Below are positions 24,276-34,326 of a stretch of DNA of 34,923 bases, piece after piece. The stretch is from Acidobacteriota bacterium. GTDB lineage: Bacteria; Acidobacteriota; Terriglobia; Terriglobales; Acidobacteriaceae. Location of the stretch: positions 1 through 34,923 of the forward strand of contig QIAM01000015.1 of NCBI GenBank assembly GCA_003225555.1, given 5' to 3'. A model generated the notes under the pieces. It was not told where the DNA came from and did no database searches. It worked only from the letters and a program-made list of their open reading frames with translations. The first letter of the stretch is position 1; every line of letters begins with the position of its first letter. Position numbers and translations under genes: made by a program.

Positions 24276-24301
24276 AGGCCGCCTGACTATCCAGGCTGCC
24301 T
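24276..24301. terminator. Hairpin downstream of the GloVer relic
   Basis: AGGCCGCCTG (24276-24285) pairs with CAGGCTGCCT (24292-24301) with one mismatch and a six-base loop; TTGATGATTT follows on the plus strand. It is probably the old terminator of the relic gene, possibly used by the convergent permease gene too. Confidence 0.35.
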
Positions 24302-24314
24302 TGATGATTTAGAC

Positions 24315-24336
24315 GGACCGAGAACCTACTCGGTCC
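24315..24336 (-). terminator. Hairpin overlapping the stop of the permease gene
   Basis: Perfect 8-bp stem GGACCGAG / CTCGGTCC with a six-base loop that contains the minus-strand stop codon of the ADOP gene. There is no clear U-tract, so termination is uncertain. Confidence 0.3.
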
Positions 24337-26859
24337 TCAAAGCGCTCGCCGGATCAATCGATGCTGCTCGTCGTGCCGGAATGAAGCCGGCCATCGACGC
24401 GGCCAAGGCCAGCGTGAAAACGGATGCCAGCAGGACAGCCGCATCAACTCCTTTCACTTCGTAGAGCTGTGCTTGTACGAATCGTGCGCAGAGCAACGCT
24501 GTCGGAAGGCCGATCGCCAAGCCGAGGGCTGCCTGGATCGCCGCACCCCGCATTATCATCGCGGTAACCTTGGCGCGCTCCGCCCCCAGAGCCATGCGAA
24601 TTCCGATCTCGGAGGTGCGCCGCGCGACCGCATAGGCGCTCACGCCGTAGAGGCCGAGCGTTGCCAGAAGCAGGGCCAAGACACCCAACAGCATGGTCAA
24701 GCGCGCCAGCATGTTGTCGTCGGTGAATCGGTCGGCAATCTGCTGCTCAAACGTCTGGACCTTCACGACCGCCAGGCTGGGATTGATGCTGGAAAGGGTT
24801 CGGCGCGTCTGGGCTTCCATGTCGTTGATGGGATGCGCGGTCTTCAGCACGAACGCTCCCGCGTACATCATCTCGTCTTTTTCGATCGGATTCTTATCGC
24901 TTGCCGGCCTCTGCATCATCGGCACAAAGAACATTACATGCTCCTTCCATCGGGCGTCGGTGTAGACCGTATCCTGGACAACCCCGACGATCTCGTAGTC
25001 GTGCGTCGCATGTTCGCCAGAGCCGAAGTGGTGACCGATGGGATTTTCGCCCGGCTTGAAGAGCTTCTTCACAAACGACTCGTTCACCACTGCCACGGTT
25101 GGCGAGGTCGCCGTATCCTGCACGCCGATTCCGCGGCCCATCAGCACGTGCGTGCCCACCGAATCGAAGTATTCCGCACCTACCTTCACATCGGACGCCA
25201 TTACCTTCAGGTCCGGCTGTCCTTCTACCCGGACACCCCAGGCATCGTTGTTATCCTCCATCGGAGTGTAGGTGCAGATACCCACCTTTTCGACTCCTGG
25301 TATCGCGTGGAATTGCTGTTCGATGTCGCGGTATAGAGCGCCGACCTGCCTCTGCGAATAACCCGCGGCCTGGGGATTGAAGTGCACGATGTGGCGGTTC
25401 TTGGACTCGAGCTTGAGGTCAATGTGTTGGAGTTTGTTCAGGCTCTGGGAAAACAATCCTGCGCCCACCAGCAGCACTAGCGAGAGCGCTGCCTGCGCCA
25501 CCACGAGGCTGCGCTGCAGCAGCGTAGCTCCGCCGGTCGTCCGAGCGCCACTACGGAGCGCTTCCACGGGCTCAGCCTGCGCCGCGATCCAGGCGGGTGC
25601 AACGCCGAACAATATGCCCGTCAGCAACGACATCCCAAAAGCAAAAGCGATCACTTGCAGGGAGGGGTTGGCATGGATCGGCAAACCCGTCGCGTCGGGG
25701 AAGGCCAGTGCCAGCAACATCTTGGTTCCCTCATAGGCCACGGCGAGCCCCGCGATTCCGCCCAGACCCGCCAGCAGCAGGCTTTCTGTCAGCAACTGGC
25801 GCACGATCCGGTAGCGCATTGCGCCGAGGGCGGTGCGCACCGACATCTCCGATTTCCGACCCATGCCCCGAGCTAGAAGCAGATTGGCGATGTTGGCGCA
25901 GGCAATCAACAATACGAGTCCGGAACTCCACATCAATAATTGCAGGTGTGAAGCATACTGTTCCTGCATGGCCTGGATGCCGGCGCCGCCCGGAGTCAGG
26001 ACAAGATGCGCCCGGGCCAGTGCTGGCTGGTCATTTTTCGATGAGTATGTGCGCGTGGGTGTGAGAGCTTGCCGCAGCAGACCGCTCAACTTGGCCTGGA
26101 GTTGGACCTTCGACACGCCCGGCTTCAGGCGGCCGATCATGTAAAGCCAGTTGCCATCGGGATCGTGCACGTACGCTACATTCGCCAGCGCCGGCATCGA
26201 TTCAATGGGGAGATAGAAGTCTGGAGGGGTGCTGGAAAGCCGGTCCCCGTAGAAACCTTCGGGGGCAATTCCTGCAATCGTTACGGGCTGGGTATTTACA
26301 AAAAATGTGCTGCCGACGACGGAACTATCTCCGGAGTAGTTGTTCTTCCACGTTTCATAGCTCATGACCGCAACGGTGGGCGCGCCTTGAACATCGTCCG
26401 CATCGGCCAGCAGCCTGCCGGCGCGAGGCTGTAGCCCAAAAGTGCGGAAGTAGTTGCCGGAGACGAATTCTCCCATGACCGACCGCGCGCTTTCCTGCGT
26501 TGCTCCTCTCCGAACGACAACCGGCCGGAAAGCAAATCCCGCCTGCATGGCCGCGAGCTCCTCGAATCGGGCGCGTTCTTCTTCAAGTGCTCATAGACAG
26601 CGGTGGAGAAAAGCGCATAGTCCCCGTCGTCGCGATAGCCGAATCCCACACAGCACATGAATTCATCGCCCAGCTTCACAAGCCTCTCAGGCTCGGCCAC
26701 GGGAAGGTTCTTCATCATGACCGCGTTCAGCAAGGTGAAGATGGCAGCGTTGGCCCCGATTCCCAAGGCAAGGGTGAGGACGGCGATGGCGGTGAATCCG
26801 GGTGTCTTACGGAGCTGGCGCAGTGCGAAGCGCAGGTCTTGCACGAGTGTCGAGAACAT
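24326..26859 (-). pseudogene. Acidobacterial duplicated orphan permease (ADOP, MacB/FtsX-like), frameshifted
   Basis: The start at 26859 has AAGGGAG upstream and the typical ADOP opening [37 protein letters not shown]. The frame is lost after [10 protein letters not shown], near 26566. Inserting one base between 26566 and 26567 gives ...[22 protein letters not shown] and rejoins the remaining about 740 codons. The joined protein would be about 844 residues with the usual layout: one membrane helix, a MacB periplasmic domain, a first FtsX unit (LLIACANIANLLLARG...RTALGA), a second periplasmic part and a second FtsX unit (LATLGLYGVSAYAVARRTSEIGIRMALGAER) ending IPARRAASIDPASALRTE. Such permeases usually occur without an adjacent ATPase gene, as here. 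The lesion is either a real one-base deletion or a consensus error. Confidence 0.85.
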
Positions 26860-27033
26860 GGCTCTCCCTTACGTGCCAACCAGGCGAGCAGGTTGCGTTC
26901 CAACCTCTCGGTGAGCTAGTCCTTTGTTTCTGTGCTACTTGCAGAATCTAACGACAGCGACAACAGTCCTCCGCTGAATCGGGGCGTCCGGAAGCGGACA
27001 GGTCAGCGAGGTGCCGTAGATGGCGCGCCTGTC

Positions 27034-28629
<1,596 letters not shown>

Positions 28630-28795
28630 GGATGCACCTCGGAAGGAATTTCGGGTCCGGGATCGGACTGGTTTTTTCTCTAAGAATTACGCCTTATTGT
28701 AGCACCGGGCATGCAGGTGTTCGGTAGTTCCGGTCGCGGCGCTGCAGTGGACGGCACCGTGGATTCGATGCCGTCCGTTTTGCTGAAACGAAGGG

Positions 28796-29200
28796 TTACG
28801 GGCAGTTGAGTTGCGCCGATCCGAAAACCTGCGAAGTCGTCGGTGTCATCTGCGACAGCGGGAAGTTTGGATCGACGGGCGCCGTGGCGAAAACGCCGAA
28901 TGAGCCTGTCACTCCACACGAGGCCTTGCCAGTCTCGTCCACACTCCCCCAATTGAGGGGGTTCATAGGGGGAACGTACCACGGTTTAGACGGGAACCAT
29001 CGTGCGGGTAGCGGTGTGACCTTGCTCCCGTCGCTGTAGAAACCTGTAGCGGTGAATTGCGCCTGACTGCCCGCTGTAGCGGGGCTGATGGTGACGGATT
29101 GAAGCTGACGGCCGGGAAGGTAACTGGTGCCGCATGCGGCGAGTACACAGACGACCAAAAGGACAACGGTCCAAAGAAAGAGAAAACGAAGCTTGCGCAT
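28796..29200 (-). CDS. Ig-like-fold lipoprotein, paralogue 1
   Basis: 134 residues from the ATG at 29200, preceded by CTGGAGG. A lipoprotein signal ends at the lipobox VLAAC-G (Cys about residue 23). The mature domain RQLQSVTISPATAGSQAQFTATGFYSDGSKVTPLPARWFP resembles bacterial Ig-like (BIG2-type) repeats and ends with GSAQLNCP. The function is unknown; membrane-anchored adhesion or binding is inference. It is a tandem paralogue of the gene at 29344-29763: the same ribosome-site context, LQS(V/I)TISPATA, GTYTDGTKVSPL-like core, APVDPxxPLSQ and AQLxCP end. Confidence 0.8.
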   Translation of the reverse strand: MRKLRFLFLWTVVLLVVCVLAACGTSYLPGRQLQSVTISPATAGSQAQFTATGFYSDGSKVTPLPARWFPSKPWYVPPMNPLNWGSVDETGKASCGVTGSFGVFATAPVDPNFPLSQMTPTTSQVFGSAQLNCP

Positions 29201-29343
29201 ACGAGCCTCCAGTGAAACTATTCAGGTCCTGGCCCATGATGTCAGGACCGGCCATGCACCCTTTTCCGGAGTTCCGGCCGGTCGCTCCAGCAAACGGCAT
29301 AGGAGGTTCGGGGCCGTCCGCCTTTGGCGGAAAACGATGAGCT

Positions 29344-29763
29344 CTATGGGCAGGTTAGCTGTGCCGTCGCGACCACCTGTGGAGTCCTCATCGTCACCTG
29401 CGATAAAGGAATATGAGGATCAACCGGCGCGGTCGCCCAGATGCCGAATGTGCCGGAATTCAGACGGCACGCTGCCTCGCCTTTGCTGTCCAGACTGATT
29501 ACGACCGGAGTCTGGAGAGCAAGCGTCCAGGGTTGGTTGGGCCACCAGAGTACAGCCAGCGGCGATACCTTGGTTCCGTCCGTGTAGGTGCCCGTCGCCT
29601 TGAACTGCACTTGCCCATTGGGGAAGTTCTGCGCGTCGGCGGTGGCTGGGCTGATAGTTATGGATTGAAGCTGGCCGTGCGGGCTGCTGCTGCCGCAAGC
29701 CAGCATGATAATGGAAACCAGAGGGAGAGCAAGGCACGAAAGGAAGGGCACGAGCTTCCTCAT
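29344..29763 (-). CDS. Ig-like-fold lipoprotein, paralogue 2
   Basis: 139 residues. The ATG at 29763 is chosen because CTGGAGG lies eight bases upstream; the frame is open 38 codons further with no family resemblance. A lipoprotein signal (MRKLVPFLSCLALPLVSIIMLAC-G) gives a Cys near residue 23. The single Ig-like domain reads LQSITISPATADAQNFPNGQVQFKATGTYTDGTKVSPLAVLWWP, with about eight more residues in its first loop than paralogue 1, and ends ATAQLTCP. It lies 143 bp upstream of paralogue 1 on the same strand. No function can be assigned beyond an anchored extracytoplasmic beta-sandwich. Confidence 0.8.
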   Translation of the reverse strand: MRKLVPFLSCLALPLVSIIMLACGSSSPHGQLQSITISPATADAQNFPNGQVQFKATGTYTDGTKVSPLAVLWWPNQPWTLALQTPVVISLDSKGEAACRLNSGTFGIWATAPVDPHIPLSQVTMRTPQVVATAQLTCP

Positions 29764-29922
29764 AGGGGCCTCCAGGAAGGTGGTTCTGAAGAGGCAGGTT
29801 CGACGCTCGGTTGGACCGTCTCTTTTTAAGTTTAGCCCTCTCAATAGTAGAAGTCGCTCGATTTTTCGCAGGCACAAACCAAGCGGCCGGCCTCGCCGGC
29901 CGCTCGATTTTCAGCATCCCGG

Positions 29923-30351
29923 CTAGCGCCAATCATCAGCGCGATCGTGCCAGCGGTTGTCGTTGCGATTGTTGTACCAACCGCGGCGATATTCATAGGC
30001 ACCGTAGCCTCGCTGATAGCCATTCTCATACCCGCTGCGGTAAGCCTGCTTGTAGCGGCCGCGCGAGCCCATCCAGCGCTCGTAACCGCCGGCGTCTTCC
30101 CACAGGCCGCTCTTGTAGTTGTAGCGGTATCCCTGCATGCGATCGTACTGGCCGCGCTCCACGCCGTCTTGATATCCGTTCCGATAGCCGTGCTCGCGAG
30201 CCTCGTCGTGGCGGTAGTTATCCCGACGGTAGTAGTCGTCATCGTCATCTGCCCACGCCAAGCTGCCGAATGCCAGCGAGACCGTCGCAGCCAGGGCTGC
30301 TAGCCTTACGCCATGCAGGAACGCTCTCTTCCATGCCTTCGCTTGAAACAT
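29923..30351 (-). CDS. Secreted Tyr/Arg/Gly-rich protein with YRxGYxxG motifs
   Basis: 142 residues from the ATG at 30351, with GGAGGTG upstream (the open frame extends 49 codons further without signal sequence). The leader MFQAKAWKRAFLHGVRLAALAATVSLAFGSLAWA is a long Sec signal. The mature part begins DDDDDYYRR and contains repeated Tyr/Gly units: YRNGYQDGVERG (about residue 63), YRSGYENGYQRGYG (about residue 110) and YEYRRGWYNNRND. The composition (Tyr, Arg, Asn, Asp, Gly) is extreme and probably disordered. Similar short YRxGYxxG proteins occur in Acidobacteriota without known role. It could be a surface or matrix component. Confidence 0.75.
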   Translation of the reverse strand: MFQAKAWKRAFLHGVRLAALAATVSLAFGSLAWADDDDDYYRRDNYRHDEAREHGYRNGYQDGVERGQYDRMQGYRYNYKSGLWEDAGGYERWMGSRGRYKQAYRSGYENGYQRGYGAYEYRRGWYNNRNDNRWHDRADDWR

Positions 30352-30614
30352 AATCACCTCCGCACCGAAGCTTCCGGGGGTAAGCTTCAACCTCATAACA
30401 AGTGGGATGCGGGGGGTGCGCCGCCGCGATGCCCGCCCGGGACGGGCGGAAATCCCGTAGGCATCAGTTGGTTGCCTGGTGAGCATTTGGACGCGCAACT
30501 TTCTTTTGGATCAAGTGTTTACGCGGCGCTCAAGCAGGTTCGCGATTCATCCGGCGCGGTGGTAGACTCGAACGTTTTCACAGCGGCGGCTTCACATTGA
30601 CGAGAGGCGATTGC

Positions 30615-31463
30615 ATGGAAATCAAGCGCATAGGAGTTGTGGGCGCTGGAACAATGGGCAATGGCATTGCCCATGTGTTCGCCCGCAGCGGTTATTCCGT
30701 GGTCTTGTGCGATGTGGGGCAGCGCTTTCTGGACCGCGGGCTGGAGACCATCACGAAGAATCTTGACCGCGAAGTAGCGAAGAACAAGATCACGCTGGAT
30801 GACAAGGCATCGACCTTGAAGCGGATTGAAGCTGTGGTCGACCGGCCCCGGCTGGCGGATTGCGACTTCGTCATTGAAGCTGCGACCGAGAAGTTCGAGA
30901 TCAAGACTGAAATCTTTCGCGACCTGGAGCGGCTGACTCGGCCCGAAATAATTCTCGCCTCGAATACTTCGTCCATTTCGATCACGAAGCTGGCTGCGAT
31001 GACCAAGCGGCCGGAGAAAGTCATTGGCATGCACTTCTTCAATCCCGTGCCGGTGATGAAACTGGTGGAGGTCATTCGCGGTCTGGCCACTTCTCAGGAA
31101 ACTTTCGCTACGGTGCGAGACCTGGCAGTGAAACTGGAAAAGACTCCGGTGGAGGTGAATGACGCGCCGGGCTTCGTTTCCAACCGTGTTCTGATGCCGC
31201 TGCTCAACGAGGCCATGTATGCGGTGATGGAAGGCGTGGCGACGGCTGAGGCAGTGGACGAAGTCTTCAAGCTGGGGATGGCGCATCCCATGGGGCCGCT
31301 CACGCTGGCGGATTTCATCGGGCTCGACGTTTGCCTTGACATCATGCGCGTGCTGCATGATGGGTTGGGGGATCCCAAGTACCGCCCATGTCCGCTGCTG
31401 ATCAAGATGGTGGATGCGGGATGGCTGGGACGCAAAAGCGGGAGAGGATTTTATCAGTATTAG
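30615..31463 (+). CDS. 3-hydroxyacyl-CoA (3-hydroxybutyryl-CoA) dehydrogenase
   Basis: 282 residues from the ATG at 30615 (GAGAGGCG upstream); a TTG at 30597 would add six. The Rossmann start [25 protein letters not shown] binds NAD(P). Family marks: [27 protein letters not shown] with the substrate-contact Ser, [20 protein letters not shown] with the catalytic His, and [20 protein letters not shown], ending SGRGFYQY. The length matches stand-alone short-chain enzymes (FadB2/Hbd/PaaH type), which interconvert 3-hydroxyacyl- and 3-oxoacyl-CoA in fatty-acid or butyrate/PHB metabolism. No other beta-oxidation gene is adjacent. The downstream Clp-N gene appears to start inside its 3' end. Confidence 0.95.
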   Translation: MEIKRIGVVGAGTMGNGIAHVFARSGYSVVLCDVGQRFLDRGLETITKNLDREVAKNKITLDDKASTLKRIEAVVDRPRLADCDFVIEAATEKFEIKTEIFRDLERLTRPEIILASNTSSISITKLAAMTKRPEKVIGMHFFNPVPVMKLVEVIRGLATSQETFATVRDLAVKLEKTPVEVNDAPGFVSNRVLMPLLNEAMYAVMEGVATAEAVDEVFKLGMAHPMGPLTLADFIGLDVCLDIMRVLHDGLGDPKYRPCPLLIKMVDAGWLGRKSGRGFYQY

Positions 31464-32058
31464 CGAACTGGGGAGCGCGACTCGGTTGTCAACGTTCCAA
31501 AGATACACGGCGTCGGCCCGAAGAGTGATTTTCTTTGCTCGGGAGGCCGCCCTCCACGCTGGTTCCTCCCACATCGATTCCACCCACATCCTCTCAGGCT
31601 TGCTGGTCGAACAATCCACGCGGGTGAACAAGATCTTTCAGCTTAGCGAGCGGTTCCCCGAAGAGACCTCGCACATGAGAGCTCTGGGGAGGTTTCCGCA
31701 ACCGAGGGATATCTCTCGATCGAAGGACGGCAAGGGGGTTGTGGCGGGAGCTGCAGCGGAAGCGAACCGTCTCAACGACTATTGGATCGATACAGATCAC
31801 CTCATGTTGGCAATCTTGTCCACGGAATCGTCTCCCGGTGCGGCGAGGTTGAGCAAGGCAGGATTTCGTCTCAGCGAGGCTCGAGACACTGTATGCAAGA
31901 CTGCTGCCTCGCGAGATAACCACGGGCCAGTACCGGCACTGTGGTGGCTGGAGAAGCCAATCAGTCGAGTTGGAAAAACGACCGGACTCTTGTACCTGCT
32001 GGGAGTATGCGTACTGATTCGTGTGCTGACGGAGGGTGGTTGCGGGTTCAGGCGATGA
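31414..32058 (+). CDS. Membrane-tethered Clp N-terminal-domain protein without ATPase
   Basis: 214 residues if the ATG at 31414 is used, overlapping the dehydrogenase by 50 bases; a TTG at 31486 would give a non-overlapping start just before [15 protein letters not shown]. The protein contains two Clp repeats: [36 protein letters not shown], and [39 protein letters not shown]. These are the substrate/adaptor-binding fold at the front of ClpA/ClpC. No AAA ATPase follows. Instead, residues about 188-206 ([15 protein letters not shown]) form a membrane helix near the C-terminus. A membrane-anchored adaptor or decoy for a Clp ATPase is plausible but unproven. The stop overlaps the next start as ATGA. 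Confidence 0.75.
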   Translation: MRDGWDAKAGEDFISISELGSATRLSTFQRYTASARRVIFFAREAALHAGSSHIDSTHILSGLLVEQSTRVNKIFQLSERFPEETSHMRALGRFPQPRDISRSKDGKGVVAGAAAEANRLNDYWIDTDHLMLAILSTESSPGAARLSKAGFRLSEARDTVCKTAASRDNHGPVPALWWLEKPISRVGKTTGLLYLLGVCVLIRVLTEGGCGFRR

Positions 32059-32411
32059 ATAGCACTTCGGTCAAGCAGAACGACGCCCCATTGTACGTCT
32101 TGGCGGCGCTCTGCGGCGTGGGCGCAGGCTGGGCTGATGTTGTAGTCAACGATCTGCTGTTCACCGCTTTGCTGGTGCTGGCGTCGTGCATGTTGCTGGG
32201 GTTGCTGCGTCCGCGATGGCCGTGGCGGTGGGTGGTTGTTGTCGGAGTCTTCATTCCGTTCACTGAACTTGCGGCTTACTTGATCAGCACGGTTAAGCCT
32301 ACCCGTGCGCAGATCTATGGATCGTTTCTGGCATCTCTTCCGGGGATTGCGGGGGCCTATGGCGGGTCGTTTATGCGCGGGGTGGTTCGCAACTTGAGGC
32401 AGGGGAGATAG
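32055..32411 (+). CDS. Small integral membrane protein coupled to the Clp-N gene
   Basis: 118 residues from the ATG at 32055, whose ATGA overlaps the upstream stop by four bases; this indicates translational coupling. About three or four hydrophobic segments are visible: YVLAALCGVGAGWADVVVNDLLFTALLVLASCMLLGLL, WVVVVGVFIPFTELAAYLI and FLASLPGIAGAYGGSFM, with an RPRWPWR basic turn between them. I do not recognise the family. The tight coupling suggests it acts with the membrane-tethered Clp-N protein, for example as a membrane partner. Confidence 0.7.
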   Translation: MNSTSVKQNDAPLYVLAALCGVGAGWADVVVNDLLFTALLVLASCMLLGLLRPRWPWRWVVVVGVFIPFTELAAYLISTVKPTRAQIYGSFLASLPGIAGAYGGSFMRGVVRNLRQGR

Positions 32412-32450
32412 GGGGCGCCGGGGCCTCGCCCCAGGGTTGGACAACCGAGG

Positions 32451-32495
32451 CGGCTGTCGCTACATGGGCTGTCTCTACGCGGGCTGTCTCTAGCT
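32451..32495. repeat. Three 15-bp tandem repeats
   Basis: CGGCTGTCGCTACAT, GGGCTGTCTCTACGC and GGGCTGTCTCTAGCT follow one another in the intergenic gap between the small membrane protein and the metallo-hydrolase. The units are imperfect and non-coding as far as I can see. Confidence 0.7.
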
Positions 32496-32581
32496 GGCCG
32501 GTTGCGGGATTGTTCCTCTTGCGGTGCTCTTAGGTATCGGCTAGCTAAAAAGTTACTATCGATTCCACAGTTTCTGCGCGT

Positions 32582-33397
32582 ATGCTGGCGAGCATGGGTG
32601 TGAGTGTCTCTATGCTGGCCAGCGGCAGCCGGGGCAATTGCGCCATGGTTGCCAGCTCGCGGACCAGGATTCTGGTCGATGCGGGAATCTCCTGCCGTGA
32701 AACGTTCAAGCGCATGAAGGCCTTGGCGGAGGATCCTTATTCGCTCTCTGCGGTTCTGATCACCCACGAGCACTGCGATCACGTTTACGGTCTTGCTACG
32801 CTAGCCAAGAAATTGCACATCCCGATCTTCATGACTGGCGCCACCCATCAGGCGTGGGCGCGTGCAATGAGGGATCAAAAAGGCGAGCGGCCACAGCTCG
32901 ACAAGCTGGAGAAATTCGAGTCGGGCCACAGCTTTCAGGTTGGCGACATTGCGGTGAAGCCCTTCACGATTCCTCATGACGCCGCCGATCCCGTGGGATT
33001 CACCTTTCGTGCGGATGGAATTAAGGTAGGGATTGCCACCGATCTCGGCTACTTGCCGGTCAGCGTGCGGGATCATTTGCGCGGCTGCGATGTGCTGGTC
33101 ATGGAATCGAATCACGACCTGGAGATGCTGCGTGGCGGGTCTTATCCCTGGTCGGTGAAGCAGCGGGTGATGAGCCGGGTGGGTCATCTCTCGAACGAGG
33201 CCCTCGCAGATTTCTTTACCAACGACTATGATAATAAAGCAGCGTTTGTGGTCCTCGCACATCTCTCTGAGGAGAACAATCACCCAGAGATAGCTCGGAG
33301 AGAGGCAGAAAAGGCGCTGGCCAACCGTGGCGGCCTGTTTCACAACCGCGTGTTGCTGGCAGCCCAGTCTGAGGCCTTGGAGCCGATCCGGCTGTAG
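32582..33397 (+). CDS. WalJ/YycJ-like metallo-beta-lactamase-fold hydrolase
   Basis: 271 residues; ATGs at 32582 and 32594 are both possible and neither has a strong ribosome site. The start VSVSMLASGSRGNCAMVASSRTRILVDAG is typical of the WalJ/YycJ subgroup, and the metal-binding motif THEHCDH gives H62, H64, D66 and H67. Further ligand regions are PHDAADPVGFTF and ATDLGYLPVSV, followed by LVMESNHDLEML and LAHLSEENNHPEIA. Members are believed to be DNA-processing phosphodiesterases linked to DNA repair or replication-division coordination. In Firmicutes the gene sits in the walRK operon, but here it is separate. The function is by family only. Confidence 0.9.
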   Translation: MLASMGVSVSMLASGSRGNCAMVASSRTRILVDAGISCRETFKRMKALAEDPYSLSAVLITHEHCDHVYGLATLAKKLHIPIFMTGATHQAWARAMRDQKGERPQLDKLEKFESGHSFQVGDIAVKPFTIPHDAADPVGFTFRADGIKVGIATDLGYLPVSVRDHLRGCDVLVMESNHDLEMLRGGSYPWSVKQRVMSRVGHLSNEALADFFTNDYDNKAAFVVLAHLSEENNHPEIARREAEKALANRGGLFHNRVLLAAQSEALEPIRL

Positions 33398-33429
33398 GGG
33401 ATTTCGGGCGTGGTAAGCGCTGTATATCC

Positions 33430-33873
33430 ATGAGTCAGCAGTGTGTTGATCCCATCGTAGGCAAGATTCTGGCGGGCTGGCGTTATGACATTTCTGGCCT
33501 GGCGCTGGAGATGCGCGGTGACTACGAGAGCCACTTCGCATCCTGTGAGCGCTGCCGCAGCCGACAGCAAATTCACCGCATCATTGATGTGGGATTGATC
33601 GTACTGGCCTCGGTCTCCGCCGGACTATTTCTGCTTGCCTTCGGAGTGATTCGCCATTTCGGCCCGCGTCATGCCTTCTGGCTGGAAATTGCCGCGCTGG
33701 CTGGCTTCGCCTTGTCGGCGCTGATCTGGCTGGGAGTGGCGGTGGCGACTCCGGCTCCGGTCACCGTGTTGGGGGCGGCCAAGGAAGGCGCGCGGCGGGT
33801 GCATGACCGGCTGCCGGAAGAGATTCGACAGCGCTTGCCGGAAGAGATCCGCATCAAGATCACAGGGACGTAG
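33430..33873 (+). CDS. Membrane protein with N-terminal HxxxCxxC motif
   Basis: 147 residues. The N-terminal about 45 residues contain YESHFASCERCRSRQQIH, an H-x3-C-x2-C arrangement like the zinc-binding anti-sigma (zf-HC2) fold. Two membrane helices follow (about 53-75, IVLASVSAGLFLLAFGVI; about 82-108, WLEIAALAGFALSALIWLGVAV). The cytoplasmic tail holds a short duplication, RLPEEIRQRLPEEIRIK. No sigma-factor gene is adjacent, so an anti-sigma role is not supported by context; a metal or redox-sensing membrane protein is also possible. It lies 33 bp after the metallo-hydrolase and two bases before the next frame, consistent with an operon. Confidence 0.7.
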   Translation: MSQQCVDPIVGKILAGWRYDISGLALEMRGDYESHFASCERCRSRQQIHRIIDVGLIVLASVSAGLFLLAFGVIRHFGPRHAFWLEIAALAGFALSALIWLGVAVATPAPVTVLGAAKEGARRVHDRLPEEIRQRLPEEIRIKITGT

Positions 33874-33875
33874 CC

Positions 33876-34223
33876 TTGACGAAACGCATCTCTCGCATAG
33901 TCGGAACCGGGTTAATTGGGATGATGACGTTGTCTTTGGGCACGCCAGCGTTCGCTTTGCCGAATCCTGCGGTGAAGCCAGCGGGATGCCACAGTCACAA
34001 GGCTCCTACGCCCGCTCCGGTACCGGCGAGTTACGAGTGTTGCGCGTCCGGTCACGACGTTGCTGTTCCCGCGGCACACTTTGCCGTTCATCCTCCAGTG
34101 GGGGTTCGTGCCATGACAATCGAAACCGAACCCACACCCGGCGCTAGGTCGCGCTGCGGTGATGCGGCGTTTTCTAATCCCTTCTTTGATGGTTCACCTG
34201 GTCTAACGCCACTCCGCGTCTAG
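33876..34223 (+). CDS. Exported Cys/His-rich small protein
   Basis: 115 residues from a TTG two bases after the upstream stop; the signal peptide TKRISRIVGTGLIGMMTLSLGTPAFA supports this start, though an internal ATG cannot be excluded. The mature protein is short and Pro/Ala-rich, with clustered ligands GCHSHKAP, YECCASGHDVAVPAAHFAVH: four Cys/His pairs that could bind metal or form disulphides. No known domain is evident. It is followed 104 bp later by a Met/His-rich exported protein and preceded by the HxxxCxxC membrane protein. A role in periplasmic copper or other metal handling is inference from composition and neighbours. Confidence 0.6.
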   Translation: MTKRISRIVGTGLIGMMTLSLGTPAFALPNPAVKPAGCHSHKAPTPAPVPASYECCASGHDVAVPAAHFAVHPPVGVRAMTIETEPTPGARSRCGDAAFSNPFFDGSPGLTPLRV

Positions 34224-34326
34224 ACTGCAGCTCGCTCTGATTCCCTTCATCTTTCTTTCATCAGAAATTTCCTGCTTGTCGGCAAAGGCTTGTCGGCGGG
34301 CTTGCACTTTCTTTTAGGAGCACCTC

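Noticed and set aside
30519..31631. Minus-strand reading frame of 370 codons
   Set aside because: Covers the 3-hydroxyacyl-CoA dehydrogenase on the opposite strand; no recognisable domain.
33430..33873. Anti-sigma factor assignment
   Set aside because: Only the HxxxCxxC motif supports it; there is no sigma gene next to it.
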